From Methyloceanibacter stevinii (lineage in GTDB: Bacteria > Pseudomonadota > Alphaproteobacteria > Rhizobiales > Methyloligellaceae), in NCBI RefSeq assembly GCF_001723355.1, contig NZ_LPWE01000003.1:1-64000 (forward strand): a stretch of DNA of 64,000 bases, written 5' to 3'. Positions 1 through 8,735 of this stretch are shown here, one piece after another. Both the position numbers and the translations under genes were made by a program. The notes beneath the pieces are model-generated. The model saw only the letters and a program-made list of their open reading frames with translations, did no database searches and was not told the origin of the DNA. Every line of letters starts with the position of its first letter. Positions within the stretch are counted from its first letter, which is position 1.

Positions 1-995
<995 letters not shown>

Positions 996-1312
996 CTACG
1001 CGGCCTTCTTCTTCGAGGCGGTGGCTCCTTCGAGGACGCCGAGAATGTCGCTCTCCTTCATGATGAGAACGTCGTCGCCGTCGATCTTGACCTCTGTGCC
1101 CGACCATTTGCCGAACAGCACGCGATCGCCAACCTGGACGTCGAGCGGCTGAACCTGACCCTTGTCGTCGGCGCGCCCGGGCCCACGGCTACGACTTCAC
1201 CCTGCTGCGGCTTTTCCTTGGCCGTGTCGGGAATGATGATGCCGCCAGCGGTCCGTTCGTCCTCATCGATCCGGCGCACAACGACGCGGTCATGCAATGG
1301 ACGAAACTTCAT
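996..1312 (-). CDS. groES: Co-chaperonin GroES with one probable sequencing frameshift
   Basis: GroES caps the GroEL ring. The ATG at 1312 follows a strong GGAGGAG ribosome site, and the protein opens [14 protein letters not shown] with the expected [16 protein letters not shown] mobile-loop region. The frame is lost near 1171-1176, inside a GC-rich GCGCGCCC stretch, where one base is missing. In the next frame the rest follows correctly ([37 protein letters not shown]) to a TAG at 996-998. The restored protein is about 105 residues, normal for the longer alphaproteobacterial GroES. First gene of groESL, downstream of a CIRCE operator. Confidence 0.93.
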
Positions 1313-1410
1313 CTTGCTTACTCCTCCAGAGAGATTGTCCAAAAATTGTCGTGAATCGAGGGCGTTACCCGAGAACCGGGTCCCTCTCGCACGCTATGTA
1401 GATGGGCTTC

Positions 1411-1437
1411 TTGGCACTTTCAAGGTGGGAGTGCCAA
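1411..1437 (-). promoter_or_regulatory. CIRCE operator (HrcA site) upstream of groESL
   Basis: Inverted repeat TTGGCACTT-N9-GAGTGCCAA, 99 bases upstream of the groES start. It matches the CIRCE consensus TTAGCACTC-N9-GAGTGCTAA closely. HrcA repression of groESL through CIRCE is standard in alphaproteobacteria. A second, degenerate copy (TCAGCACTC-N9-TGCTGCCAA) follows at 1442-1468. Confidence 0.9.
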
Positions 1438-1565
1438 AAAATCAGCACTCCCTGTCGTGTGCTGCCAATATGCTGATATTGCTCAATAAATCGTCTGGAC
1501 GAGGGTGCGGGACGGTCCTAGCATCGACGAGTCAAGAACGCGACGAAAATGGGGGACGAGAACCG

Positions 1566-1832
1566 ATGGATCAGGCCTTCGCCAATCAAATGGCTGGGTA
1601 TTCTCTCACCACGGCCGAAATTCTCTACCGCTTGCCCGACCACCGGGAGCTTCTGCAGAGCTACGTCTGGCAGGATTTCGATCTCGCGCCGCGCTTCCCG
1701 CGGCTCTCCGAGTTCCTGGATTTCTGGCGCACCAGTCTGGACGGGCCGCTCTACCGGGTGCGCGTGGCGCACAAGGCGCTGATCTCGCCCACGGAGTTCA
1801 GCTTCGTCGCGGGTGAATTACAGGTCCACTAG
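1566..1832 (+). CDS. usg: Usg family protein
   Basis: This 88-residue protein matches the Usg family, named for the ORF next to the trp genes of Caulobacter and widespread in alphaproteobacteria; its function is unknown. The conserved core is visible: LTTAEILYRLPDH near the start, YVWQDFDLAPRFP in the middle, a FLDFWRTSLDGPL segment, and an RVAHKALISPTEF tail. The ATG at 1566 is preceded by a GGGGGACGAG purine run; open frame further upstream runs antisense through groES and is not coding. It stands alone, divergent from groESL, so the CIRCE region could also influence it. No membrane segment or signal peptide is seen. Confidence 0.88.
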   Translation: MDQAFANQMAGYSLTTAEILYRLPDHRELLQSYVWQDFDLAPRFPRLSEFLDFWRTSLDGPLYRVRVAHKALISPTEFSFVAGELQVH

Positions 1833-1929
1833 GGTCGCTAGTCCGGCATCCGCCGCTCGCCTTCATGCCCACACCATGGCAAGCTCCCAACCGCGCTAGG
1901 TGCGGTCGTGGGGCATTGGGAGGGGCGAC

Positions 1930-2421
1930 ATGTGGCGATTCATCAAAGGATTCTTTTCCGGCATTCTGATCGGGCTGGTGCTGGGCCTCGGCCTCGGCAT
2001 CTTCTTCTTCCCGTACCTGTTCCCGCCGCCGGACGCGATGGAGACACTCAACCGCAATGAGGCGGGCGCGCTCGTCGCCAAGGGCACGTTCATCCACGCC
2101 AATCCGTCAGACCCCGTCCATTACGGCAAAGGCGACGTCAGCGTTTATCCGAAGACGGTGTTTCTCGGCCAAGACTTCGAGGTCGGGCCCGGCCCCGACT
2201 ATCACGTCTATCTGGTGCCCAAGGCCGATATTCGGTCGTCGGACGACGTGAAGGATACGATGTACGTGGACCTCGGGCGTCTGCGCGCCTTCAAGGGCAG
2301 CCAGAACTACGCGATCCCCGCGGGCGTCAACCTCAAGGACTTTCCGTCCGTGGTCATCTGGTGTCAGCAATTCGGTGTGCTGATTTCGCCGGCGGACCTC
2401 ACGTTCGAACAAGGCGCGTGA
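1930..2421 (+). CDS. Membrane-anchored DM13-domain protein
   Basis: 163-residue protein with an N-terminal membrane anchor (about residues 5-29, a long Gly/Leu/Ile/Phe stretch) followed by a DM13 domain. DM13 domains are proposed to be redox or electron-transfer domains built around one conserved cysteine. Here it sits in VVIWCQQFGVL near the C-terminus, with the PDYHVYL and DLGRLRAFKGSQNYAIP segments typical of the family. The orientation suggests the domain faces the periplasm. Start chosen at ATG 1930 because GAGGGGCG precedes it; ten further codons upstream are open but lack a ribosome site. No clear operon partner. Confidence 0.75.
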   Translation: MWRFIKGFFSGILIGLVLGLGLGIFFFPYLFPPPDAMETLNRNEAGALVAKGTFIHANPSDPVHYGKGDVSVYPKTVFLGQDFEVGPGPDYHVYLVPKADIRSSDDVKDTMYVDLGRLRAFKGSQNYAIPAGVNLKDFPSVVIWCQQFGVLISPADLTFEQGA

Positions 2422-2426
2422 TCCTC

Positions 2427-2452
2427 TCGAGCGGCTGAGACGTGCCGCTCGA
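2427..2452 (+). terminator. Hairpin after the DM13 gene
   Basis: Perfect 9-bp stem TCGAGCGGC / GCCGCTCGA with an 8-base loop, six bases past the stop of the DM13 gene. No clear T-run follows, so termination would be weak or factor-assisted. Confidence 0.5.
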
Positions 2453-2555
2453 AGCGAAAACTGGGACGCGAGAGCAAAATCTCGTTAACGGCCCTTAACG
2501 TTCTGGATAGGGCGCTCCTGTATCAAGCAAGTTCAACCTCTTCTAACGAGAGGCG

Positions 2556-3494
2556 ATGATGGCTATCGATACTCTTTCGTCTGACGAACTCTGTGCGGCA
2601 ATCGCCGAACTCGACCGCTGCAGCTACAACCACGATCAGTGGCTGGAGTCGCTGATGGGCACACTCGTTTGCGCCCTGCCGCCGGACGAGCGTGACATCG
2701 ACGACAATCCCCATCGTAAGTGCCGCCTTGGCCAGTGGTATTACTCGGAGGCGAAGCAGCCTCTTGCCCTCTCGAACCGTCCGGGCTTTGCGGAACTCGG
2801 AACGGCGCATGAGCGGATGCACTGCTATGCGGCTGACATGTTGCGTTCCACCGCCGCCGGCGAGCGGGTCACGATTCAGCAGTACCAGCGCTTCATCGCC
2901 GCGCTCAAGAACATGCGACTGGAAATCGCCGCGCTGAGACAAGTCATGGAGGATGCGCTTCAGGCGGTCGATCCGTTGACGGGCGTGCCTGGACGGTTTG
3001 GCCTCCTGTCGAGACTGCGCGAGCAGCAAGCCCTCGTGGAGCGCTGCGCGCAATCCTGCTGTGTCGCGATGATGGATCTGGACCACTTCAAAGCCGTCAA
3101 CGACGCGTTCGGACATGCCGCGGGCGACCATGTCCTGAAGGCGTGTACGCACCACATGGCGCGCGGCTTGCGGCCTTACGATCAGCTGTTCCGGTATGGC
3201 GGCGAAGAGTTCGTGGTCGTGATGCCTGAGACCACGATCGAAGAGGGGTTGGCCATCATCGATCGGCTCCGTGGTGAGCTCGCGGGCGTTCCCCAAGATA
3301 TCGGGTCAGACGAGCCTGTTCACGTGACGGCCTCTTTTGGCGTCACGCGCCTTGAGCCGGGTGTTTTGGTGGAGACATCCATCGCCCGCGCCGACGAGGC
3401 GCTTTACGCCGCGAAAGCCGCGGGGCGAAACCGAGCGCTCGTCTGGGATCCAGCCATGGACGGCCACCAGCCTGCGTCCTCGCGGAGTGCGTGA
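2556..3494 (+). CDS. Diguanylate cyclase with N-terminal zinc-binding (CZB) domain, DgcZ-like
   Basis: 312-residue cytosolic enzyme predicted to make cyclic di-GMP from two GTP. The N-terminal part (about 10-130) has the chemoreceptor zinc-binding pattern with candidate ligands H26, C56 (in CRLGQWY), H85 and H89. The C-terminal part (about 138-300) is a GGDEF domain with DPLTG at 139-143, the active-site GGEEF at 215-219, and an RPYD at 206-209 five residues upstream that is an intact product-inhibition I-site. The architecture equals E. coli DgcZ (YdeH), where zinc inhibits activity; by analogy this enzyme may couple zinc to biofilm signalling. Two ATGs are adjacent (2556 and 2559). Single-gene unit. 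Confidence 0.88.
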   Translation: MMAIDTLSSDELCAAIAELDRCSYNHDQWLESLMGTLVCALPPDERDIDDNPHRKCRLGQWYYSEAKQPLALSNRPGFAELGTAHERMHCYAADMLRSTAAGERVTIQQYQRFIAALKNMRLEIAALRQVMEDALQAVDPLTGVPGRFGLLSRLREQQALVERCAQSCCVAMMDLDHFKAVNDAFGHAAGDHVLKACTHHMARGLRPYDQLFRYGGEEFVVVMPETTIEEGLAIIDRLRGELAGVPQDIGSDEPVHVTASFGVTRLEPGVLVETSIARADEALYAAKAAGRNRALVWDPAMDGHQPASSRSA

Positions 3495-3584
3495 GGTGTG
3501 AAGCGCTGCCGGGCCGAAGCGTCCTAGGGCCGGCGCGTCAAGCGCCTGCGACACCCCGGCGTACAGCAGGCGGGAGCCTGGGGC

Positions 3585-4007
3585 TCAGCGGAGACATTCC
3601 GACAGATGATCGTCTTCATCGAGGCGATCGATCTCCATGCCCTTGAAGTCGTTTCGGGAGACGACCCCGAAAATCGTGTGGTTCTCCACCACGGGAAGGT
3701 GGCGGATGCCCCGGTCGCTCATGGTGCGCAGGGCGTCGACGGCGCTGGCCGCGGGACGCGCGGTCACAGGGTTGGGCGTCATCGCTTCGATCAGGGGCGT
3801 GGCGTCGGCGCTCTTGCCTTCGGCAAGTACGCGTACGGCATCGCGGCCGGTGAAAATGCCGATGAGCCGGCTGTCTTGATCGATCACGAGGACCGACCCC
3901 TTGCGACGCTCCCACATGCACTGGCAGGCTTCCCGGACTGGTGCATGCTCCCTGAGTGCCAGGAGCCTCTGGTCCCCCAAGATGTCGGCGAGCCTTCTGT
4001 TGGTCAT
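3585..4007 (-). CDS. Tandem CBS-domain protein
   Basis: 140-residue soluble protein made of two CBS repeats (about 10-65 and 75-135), which together form a Bateman module that usually binds an adenosyl ligand. Visible CBS landmarks are GSVLVIDQDSRLIGIFTGRD and the second-repeat HLPVVENHTIFGVVSRND. Stand-alone CBS pairs of this size are common in alphaproteobacteria and their partners are usually unknown. The ATG at 4007 has GGAGGG ten bases upstream; the in-frame TTG at 4019 would start inside that ribosome site. No operon partner. Confidence 0.8.
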   Translation of the reverse strand: MTNRRLADILGDQRLLALREHAPVREACQCMWERRKGSVLVIDQDSRLIGIFTGRDAVRVLAEGKSADATPLIEAMTPNPVTARPAASAVDALRTMSDRGIRHLPVVENHTIFGVVSRNDFKGMEIDRLDEDDHLSECLR

Positions 4008-4170
4008 GGTGCCCTCCAATCTTCAGGAACCGAGGAGGCTAGCACGTTTTGCGGCTGCGACACATTGATGCGGAACAAGGTGCGGGTACTGCCTAATGCC
4101 ACAGTCGGCGACAGCAGCCCCAGCCGGCTGTGCCGCCGACGATGGGCCAAACGCTAGGATCTCCGCGCTC

Positions 4171-5073
4171 TCAGGGATGCTCACTCTGGTTCGAGAGAAA
4201 TTCAGCCAGCGTGTCGTAGACGAGGCGGATGCGGCGGCTTGTGTAGAGCTCCCGGTGCGCGACGAGCCAGGTCGGAAACCTCATGGGCGCCATGTCCGGA
4301 AAGACGGGTTCCATGCCCGGTGTCCTGGCGGCGACGGCGGCGGCCATGAGGCACATGCCGAAGCCCTGGCGCGCCATCTCCCACATGACGAGGGCGCAGT
4401 CTGTGCCGAACCGGAAGTTCTCCCGTGCGGGCGAGATGCCGAACCGGCCGAGATAGTTCACCATCTCCTGCTGGTTGTTGCTGCCGATGAAGTAGTGCCC
4501 CTCCAGGTCCGCCGGCGAGCGGGGGCGTCCGTACTTGCTGAGATAGCGCTTCGACGCGTAGAGGCTGCCGTCGCTTTCGTTGACGAGCCGCCCGACAAGG
4601 TCCGGCTCATGCGGGCGCACATGGCGGATCGCGATATCGGCCTCGCGCCGCCTCAAATCGCGCAGCTCGTTCGAGGCGACGATATCGATTTCCAGGTTGG
4701 GCGCGAGTTCGTGCAGGCGCTCGATGACGGGCGGCAGGAAGTACACCGCATACATGTTCGTCGCGGTCACCCGGACCACGCCGTCGATGGCCTGGCTGTG
4801 TCCGGACGCTGCCAGCGAGACGCGGTGTGCCGCGTCGCCCATGACCCGGACATGATCGAGAAGCTCAAGGCCCGAAGGGGTCAGTTCGAGCGTGCGGCCG
4901 ATCCGTTGAAACAGCATGACGCCGAGATCCTCCTCGAGCGCCGCGACCTGACGGCCAAGAGTCGGCTGCGTCAGCCCCAGGACCCGGGCCGCGCCGGAGA
5001 ACGAGCCTTCCTCGGCGGTCGCGAGAAAGGCACGGACCTGATTCCAGTCGAAGGAGATGGCCTGCCAGTTCAT
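4171..5073 (-). CDS. LysR-family transcriptional regulator
   Basis: About 300 residues: N-terminal winged helix-turn-helix (about 5-65, with FLATAEEGSFSGAARVLGLTQ and the recognition-helix segment) and a C-terminal periplasmic-binding-like effector domain. It is divergent from the methyltransferase gene at 5160, the classical LysR arrangement, so regulation of that gene is likely. A perfect 14-base palindrome covers its own start region, suggesting autoregulation. Three in-frame starts exist (TTG 5091, ATG 5085, ATG 5073) and none has a Shine-Dalgarno; 5073 is chosen because the family fold begins a few residues later. Inducer unknown. Confidence 0.85.
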   Translation of the reverse strand: MNWQAISFDWNQVRAFLATAEEGSFSGAARVLGLTQPTLGRQVAALEEDLGVMLFQRIGRTLELTPSGLELLDHVRVMGDAAHRVSLAASGHSQAIDGVVRVTATNMYAVYFLPPVIERLHELAPNLEIDIVASNELRDLRRREADIAIRHVRPHEPDLVGRLVNESDGSLYASKRYLSKYGRPRSPADLEGHYFIGSNNQQEMVNYLGRFGISPARENFRFGTDCALVMWEMARQGFGMCLMAAAVAARTPGMEPVFPDMAPMRFPTWLVAHRELYTSRRIRLVYDTLAEFLSNQSEHP

Positions 5074-5085
5074 GCAAATTTGCAT
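5072..5085. promoter_or_regulatory. Palindrome in LysR/methyltransferase divergent region
   Basis: Perfect palindrome ATGCAAATTTGCAT overlapping the start of the LysR gene. A further half-site ATTTGCAT is at about 5124-5131, close to the methyltransferase promoter. The pair of sites between divergent genes is what a LysR autoregulatory and activation site looks like. Inference from position and symmetry only. Confidence 0.5.
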
Positions 5086-5159
5086 ACACAAACTGCGAAT
5101 TTTGACAATTCACATTTCAGATTTGCATGGCACTCTGCGTTCACGAAAGGAGCCCATTC

Positions 5160-5801
5160 ATGGTTCACGCAGCACAGTTCTGGGACGCCCAGGCGGAGAA
5201 ATATTCAAAACAGCCGATCGCGAACGAGGCGGCCTATAACGCCACGCTCGATCGTACGCGGTACTACCTGGACGAGGATCAGCGCGTCTTGGAAGTGGGT
5301 TGCGGAACGGGCAGCACGGCGCTGCGTCTCTGCGACAACGTCCGCGAATATGTGGGCAGCGATGTCTCCAGCGGCATGATCCGCATCGCGAGCGAGAAGG
5401 CCTTCGAAAAGGGCGCGCGCAATGTCGCCTTCAAGACCGCAGCCGTCGGCGAGATCGCCGATAAGAACACGCCGTTCGATGCGGTTCTCGGCTTCAACCT
5501 CTTGCACTTGCTGCCGACGCTCGACGAGGACTTGAAACGGATCGCCTCCGTGCTGAAGCCCGGCGGTCTGTTCATCTCCAAGACCTTTTGCGGCCTCGGT
5601 CCCAAGGCGCCGCTGAAGTGGCGGCTGATGAAGATCGTTCTGCCGATCCTGCAGGCTCTGGGAAAGGCGCCCTATGTCCGGTTCCAACGCGAGGCGGAAC
5701 TCAGGGAGCAGATCGAGGCGCACGGATTCGAGATCCTCGAGACGCGGCACTTCGTGACCGATGTCTCCGTGCCCTTCATCGTCGCGCGCAAGCTCGCCTG
5801 A
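5160..5801 (+). CDS. Class I SAM-dependent methyltransferase
   Basis: 213-residue methyltransferase. Motif I is VLEVGCGTGSTALRL at about residues 40-54, followed by an acidic post-I residue region (YVGSDVSSGM) and motif IV FDAVLGFNLLHLLP, as in UbiE/COQ5-type small-molecule methyltransferases. The C-terminal part has an extra SKTFCGLGPKAPLKWRL segment that may shape the substrate site. AAGGAG at about 5146 fixes the start at ATG 5160 rather than the upstream ATG at 5127. Divergent LysR regulator suggests inducible expression. Substrate unknown; detoxification or lipid/quinone methylation are both possible. Confidence 0.8.
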   Translation: MVHAAQFWDAQAEKYSKQPIANEAAYNATLDRTRYYLDEDQRVLEVGCGTGSTALRLCDNVREYVGSDVSSGMIRIASEKAFEKGARNVAFKTAAVGEIADKNTPFDAVLGFNLLHLLPTLDEDLKRIASVLKPGGLFISKTFCGLGPKAPLKWRLMKIVLPILQALGKAPYVRFQREAELREQIEAHGFEILETRHFVTDVSVPFIVARKLA

Positions 5802-5866
5802 TCTCATCAGGCGCCAGGTCTCCTACTGACGCCAAGTGTGTTCCTGACGCCCAGTGTCTTTGCGTT

Positions 5867-5899
5867 AAAAAAATAGCCGGGTTCAGGCCCGGCTATTTT
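5867..5899. terminator. Bidirectional intrinsic terminator
   Basis: Stem AAATAGCCGGG / CCCGGCTATTT (11 bp, perfect) with loop TTCAGG, flanked by A-run and T-run. It lies between the convergent methyltransferase and desaturase genes and works on both strands. Confidence 0.88.
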
Positions 5900-5926
5900 C
5901 ATATTCGCGATGAGGCATGTGCGCCG

Positions 5927-6883
5927 CTAGCGCGCTTCCGTTGCGGCTTCGCGGTGCGGGCCGAAATCGTATTCGTAGATGTGCGCGTGTTCCTTCTCCA
6001 GAACCGGCCGCAGATCCGCGAACGCATCCTTGTATTTGTAGAAGGGGATGCGCGGGAACAGGTGATGGATCAGGTGGAAGTTCTGGAACAGGTAGAGCCA
6101 GTCCACGACCGGCTCGATGATCTTGCCGTGCACCCAGAAGACGTTCGTGTCGCGATAGCGTTCGCGCACCTTGTGCGGCTTATGGGGCAGATAGGCGAAG
6201 AAGTAGATGATGAGCGCCGACGCGAAAATGTGCGGCAGGACCCACAGCATCAGAACTTCGCGCCAATAGCCGATCACGCAGAGCCCGATGATGACCGCGT
6301 AGTAGAGGCCGTTCATCAGGGCGATTTGGATCGAGAGGCTGCGCATGCCCGGGACCTGCGGATGGAAGGCAATGTGGCGCCAAAAATAGTTGTGGTAGAC
6401 GAACACGATCGTCAGACAACGCCAAACGAGCAGGAACGGGTTGTTCACCGCGACCCAATGGTCGGGATCGAGCTCCGGATCGTTCGTCTCCCGGTGATGC
6501 GCCAGATGCATGTAGCGGAAGGCCTTGTATTCGTGCAGCAGGATCGTGCCGCACACATAGCCGACGAGATGGTTCAGCCATAGATAGCGAGAGTGCTTGC
6601 CGGCGATATTGCCGTGGCAGGCCTCATGCAGCGGCGTCTGATCCGCGTAGAGAATGAGGCTGTTGAGGATCAGTCCGAGCCAGAGGGGGATGATGCCGAG
6701 CGTTCCCAGCGTGCACACGGCCACGAACGATGCCACGATGCCGATCGCCAGAAACACGGTCGGCCAGGCCACCATGCCTTGATAGGGCCGGATCTTCTTT
6801 AGGGCTTCTCGGTCTGCTGGGGCGTTTGGCTGGTCGCGGGAGATTTCAGTGATCGCGGGTTCGGCGACAACGGAAACGGACAT
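5927..6883 (-). CDS. Membrane fatty acid desaturase / hydroxylase family protein
   Basis: 318-residue integral membrane di-iron oxygenase. The three histidine clusters of the family are visible: HEACHG, HLAHH and, late in the protein, HLIHH, separated by hydrophobic segments that give about four membrane spans. Members desaturate acyl chains or hydroxylate carotenoids and other lipids using O2 and ferredoxin or similar donors. The spacing of the boxes fits either a fatty acid desaturase or a CrtR/beta-carotene hydroxylase-like enzyme, and the sequence does not decide between them. ATG 6883 is used; the TTG at 6892 is an alternative. No neighbouring lipid or carotenoid genes. Confidence 0.8.
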   Translation of the reverse strand: MSVSVVAEPAITEISRDQPNAPADREALKKIRPYQGMVAWPTVFLAIGIVASFVAVCTLGTLGIIPLWLGLILNSLILYADQTPLHEACHGNIAGKHSRYLWLNHLVGYVCGTILLHEYKAFRYMHLAHHRETNDPELDPDHWVAVNNPFLLVWRCLTIVFVYHNYFWRHIAFHPQVPGMRSLSIQIALMNGLYYAVIIGLCVIGYWREVLMLWVLPHIFASALIIYFFAYLPHKPHKVRERYRDTNVFWVHGKIIEPVVDWLYLFQNFHLIHHLFPRIPFYKYKDAFADLRPVLEKEHAHIYEYDFGPHREAATEAR

Positions 6884-7273
6884 GGGCTGCAACAGTCCTC
6901 GGATTCTTGAGCTTCGATTTTTTCTAACACCGTCAAGACGGTAGTCGCGGCGTTGCGATACGACTTTGCGTCAAGACAACAAAACACGGCGGCTGGCAAC
7001 AAAATATGGCAAGCCGCGCTGAACGCGTTCGGACACGTTCGTAATTTTGGGCCGTGACGGCATCGCGTTCAAGACGCAATGAATGTCAGTGTCATTAAGG
7101 GTTGATGAAAAGAAACCAGCAAACCAAATCAGCACGTTAGTGCGATCTCGATTGGCGCAAGCCGTGCCGCGCACGGCCCCGCGGGAAATTCCATGTGGCG
7201 CGCCTGCAACAGCCCGCCGGCTGTGGTCCGGCGGGCTGTGCTGCATCAATCGATATGGGTTCAACCGATGGAT
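6884..7273. other. Intergenic region with one strong hairpin
   Basis: About 390 bases between the desaturase start and the end of the BA14K gene. The only clear structure is a perfect 12-bp hairpin at 7209-7239. Short open frames here lack family resemblance and ribosome sites. The desaturase promoter should lie at the left end. Confidence 0.6.
7209..7239 (-). terminator. GC-rich hairpin downstream of BA14K gene
   Basis: Perfect stem ACAGCCCGCCGG / CCGGCGGGCTGT with a 7-base loop, 35 bases past the BA14K stop. No T-run follows on the minus strand, so it may act as a 3' stabiliser or a weak terminator. Confidence 0.5.
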
Positions 7274-7687
7274 CTAGCGGCAGAAATGCTCGTATCCGTC
7301 GTAGCCGACAAAAGTCCCCGACCGAGGATTGAAGCTCCGGTAGCGGGACGAGCAGTAGGCATACCAATCCTGCGTCCAGGGCTCCGGACGGTAGCCCACG
7401 GGCCGCGCCGGCGGGGTCACGTAGACCTCCTTGGGGGTAAGCGCGCTGCCGATCACCGCGCCGGCGGCAAGGCCGACAAGTCCGGCGCCGAGCGCGTTGA
7501 TATTGCTGCCGCCGCCACGACGGCCGTAATAGTTGTTCTGGACGTAGGGACCGCCGGGGCCGCCCCGCCAACCCTTGCCATGACCGTGGCCATGGCCGCG
7601 TCCGGCTTCCGCCGGAGCCGCCGCCACCAGAGCGAAGACTGCGACGAGCGCAGCGACAAATGCAAAATACGATTTCCGACCCATCAT
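7274..7687 (-). CDS. Exported BA14K-family protein
   Basis: 137 residues with a signal peptide (FAFVAALVAVFALVAAAPAEA, cleavage near AEA-GRG), a His/Gly-rich stretch (GRGHGHGHGKGW), a short Gly/Ala hydrophobic segment (GAGLVGLAAGAVIGSAL) and a C-terminal BA14K motif: the WYAYCSSRYRSFNPRSGTF core and final GYDGYEHFC. BA14K proteins were described in Brucella as immunoreactive, lectin-like envelope proteins and are common in Hyphomicrobiales. The two conserved cysteines are present. The start is ATG 7687 (next ATG 7684), preceded by GAGGA; the longer frame upstream has no ribosome site. Confidence 0.82.
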   Translation of the reverse strand: MMGRKSYFAFVAALVAVFALVAAAPAEAGRGHGHGHGKGWRGGPGGPYVQNNYYGRRGGGSNINALGAGLVGLAAGAVIGSALTPKEVYVTPPARPVGYRPEPWTQDWYAYCSSRYRSFNPRSGTFVGYDGYEHFCR

Positions 7688-7847
7688 GTCTGTTCCTCGG
7701 ATGTGGCGCCGTTGCCTCCGGGCGCCGTGAAGGTTGAAAGACCCCCCAGATCCGTGGGGCAATCTGCCCCCCGTTCATGGCACTCTAGGGGCGGACACAT
7801 GAACCTGGCCTGAACGTTGGCGGGCTGGCTAAGTTCCCTTGCGGGCA

Positions 7848-7884
7848 AGAAAAAACCGCCGGGCCCCGTGTGGGGCCGGCGGTT
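7848..7884 (-). terminator. Intrinsic terminator of the cold-shock gene
   Basis: Arms AACCGCCGGGCCCC / GGGGCCGGCGGTT (one bulged G), loop GTGT, followed on the minus strand by a run of six T. It ends the minus-strand cold-shock transcript about 65 bases past its stop. Confidence 0.85.
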
Positions 7885-7947
7885 CTCTAAAGCCTGCTGG
7901 CGCTTCTTAGAAGCGCGCGGCGATATGCAGTTGGGCAGTCCTAGGCG

Positions 7948-8166
7948 CTATTGCGCAGCCTGGATGTTCGCTGCCTGCTTGCCGCGGCCGCGGCGGTCGT
8001 CCTCGATCTCGAAGGAGACTTTGTCGCCTTCGTTCAGGGGCGGCATGCCAGCGCGCTCCACAGCGGAAGCATGAACGAACACGTCCTTGCCGCCGTCTTC
8101 CGGCTCGATGAAGCCGAAGCCGCGAGTGTGATTGAAGAATTTGACGGTGCCATTGACACGAGACAT
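7948..8166 (-). CDS. Cold shock protein (CspA family)
   Basis: 72-residue single cold-shock domain, an RNA- and ssDNA-binding five-strand barrel that melts mRNA structure. Both RNA-binding motifs are present: RNP1-like [11 protein letters not shown] at about 15-25 and RNP2-like DVFVHASAV at about 28-36. The length is normal for the family, with a C-terminal basic GRGKQAAN tail. AAAGGA precedes the ATG at 8166. Its 5' untranslated region can pair with that ribosome site (see 8170-8252), which suggests temperature-dependent translation. Monocistronic, with its own terminator. Confidence 0.95.
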   Translation of the reverse strand: MSRVNGTVKFFNHTRGFGFIEPEDGGKDVFVHASAVERAGMPPLNEGDKVSFEIEDDRRGRGKQAANIQAAQ

Positions 8167-8169
8167 TTC

Positions 8170-8252
8170 GGGGGAGTCCTTTCCCGTTCGCTAGTTTTAA
8201 AATAACGGGCCACATGACCCCTTCGCTTGAGGCGTTCTCTAAGGAGTCCCCC
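8170..8252 (-). promoter_or_regulatory. Cold-shock mRNA leader with complementary arms
   Basis: In the minus-strand transcript, GGGGGACTCCTT (8252-8241) can pair with AAGGACTCCCCC (8181-8170) with one mismatch across a 58-base loop. The second arm contains the AAGGA ribosome site of the cold-shock gene. A leader that hides the ribosome site is reminiscent of cspA-type thermoregulation. The pairing is seen; the regulation is inferred. Confidence 0.45.
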
Positions 8253-8572
8253 AAGGAAGAAGCCCATGGCGTCTTCAGATGTCAGGAAAGGGTCGTGCTC
8301 TTGGCTACGTTCGTCGCTTACCGTCGTCTTCGTCCACGCCCAACAGCAGGCGCCCGGTGCCCCTAAACATGCGGCATTCTGGCACTTTTGGCAAGCGTTT
8401 TTGAGCCGCTCCCAGGCCGCTGACCCTTGCGGGCAAAGGGTTTCCGGGGCGTTAACCAAAACCTGTACGGCAGATGAACGGCCCTCTCAGATTGGGTTCA
8501 GCCGCCCCTCACTAAACTGTTCCTACGACGCGCGGAAAGGACGCGCGCCGGTGCCAAGGAAGGGAACAGGTT
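8253..8572. other. Intergenic region upstream of the cold-shock gene
   Basis: About 320 bases holding the presumed divergent promoters of the cold-shock gene and the 51-residue ORF at 8573. No convincing additional gene or repeat is seen. Confidence 0.5.
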
Positions 8573-8728
8573 ATGGGGAACATCACGGGGAAGAAGATCG
8601 CAGGTTTCGCGCTGGCGTTTGTCGCTCTCGCAGCCATCGCGATCGCCGCCGGCATCCTCGCCGACGCCCAGGCCGCCAGCCAGTTCGCCGACAACACTCC
8701 GCTGATGTACGCCGGTATCCGGGGGTAG
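8573..8728 (+). CDS. Small hypothetical membrane or exported protein (51 aa)
   Basis: The product is 51 residues: a short basic N-terminus (MGNITGKK), an Ala/Val/Ile-rich hydrophobic stretch at about 9-31, then a short polar tail with an AQAAS sequence that would fit signal-peptidase cleavage. AAGGAAGGG lies a suitable distance upstream of the ATG at 8573. The hydrophobic segment plus ribosome site make a real small protein likely. It is convergent with hemF, ending seven bases before it. No family recognised; it could be a single-span membrane protein or a secreted peptide. Confidence 0.5.
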   Translation: MGNITGKKIAGFALAFVALAAIAIAAGILADAQAASQFADNTPLMYAGIRG

Positions 8729-8735
8729 GGCGCCG

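Noticed and set aside
6971..7277. Short frames between the desaturase and BA14K genes
   Set aside because: No ribosome site, no resemblance to known proteins, and composition of spacer DNA.
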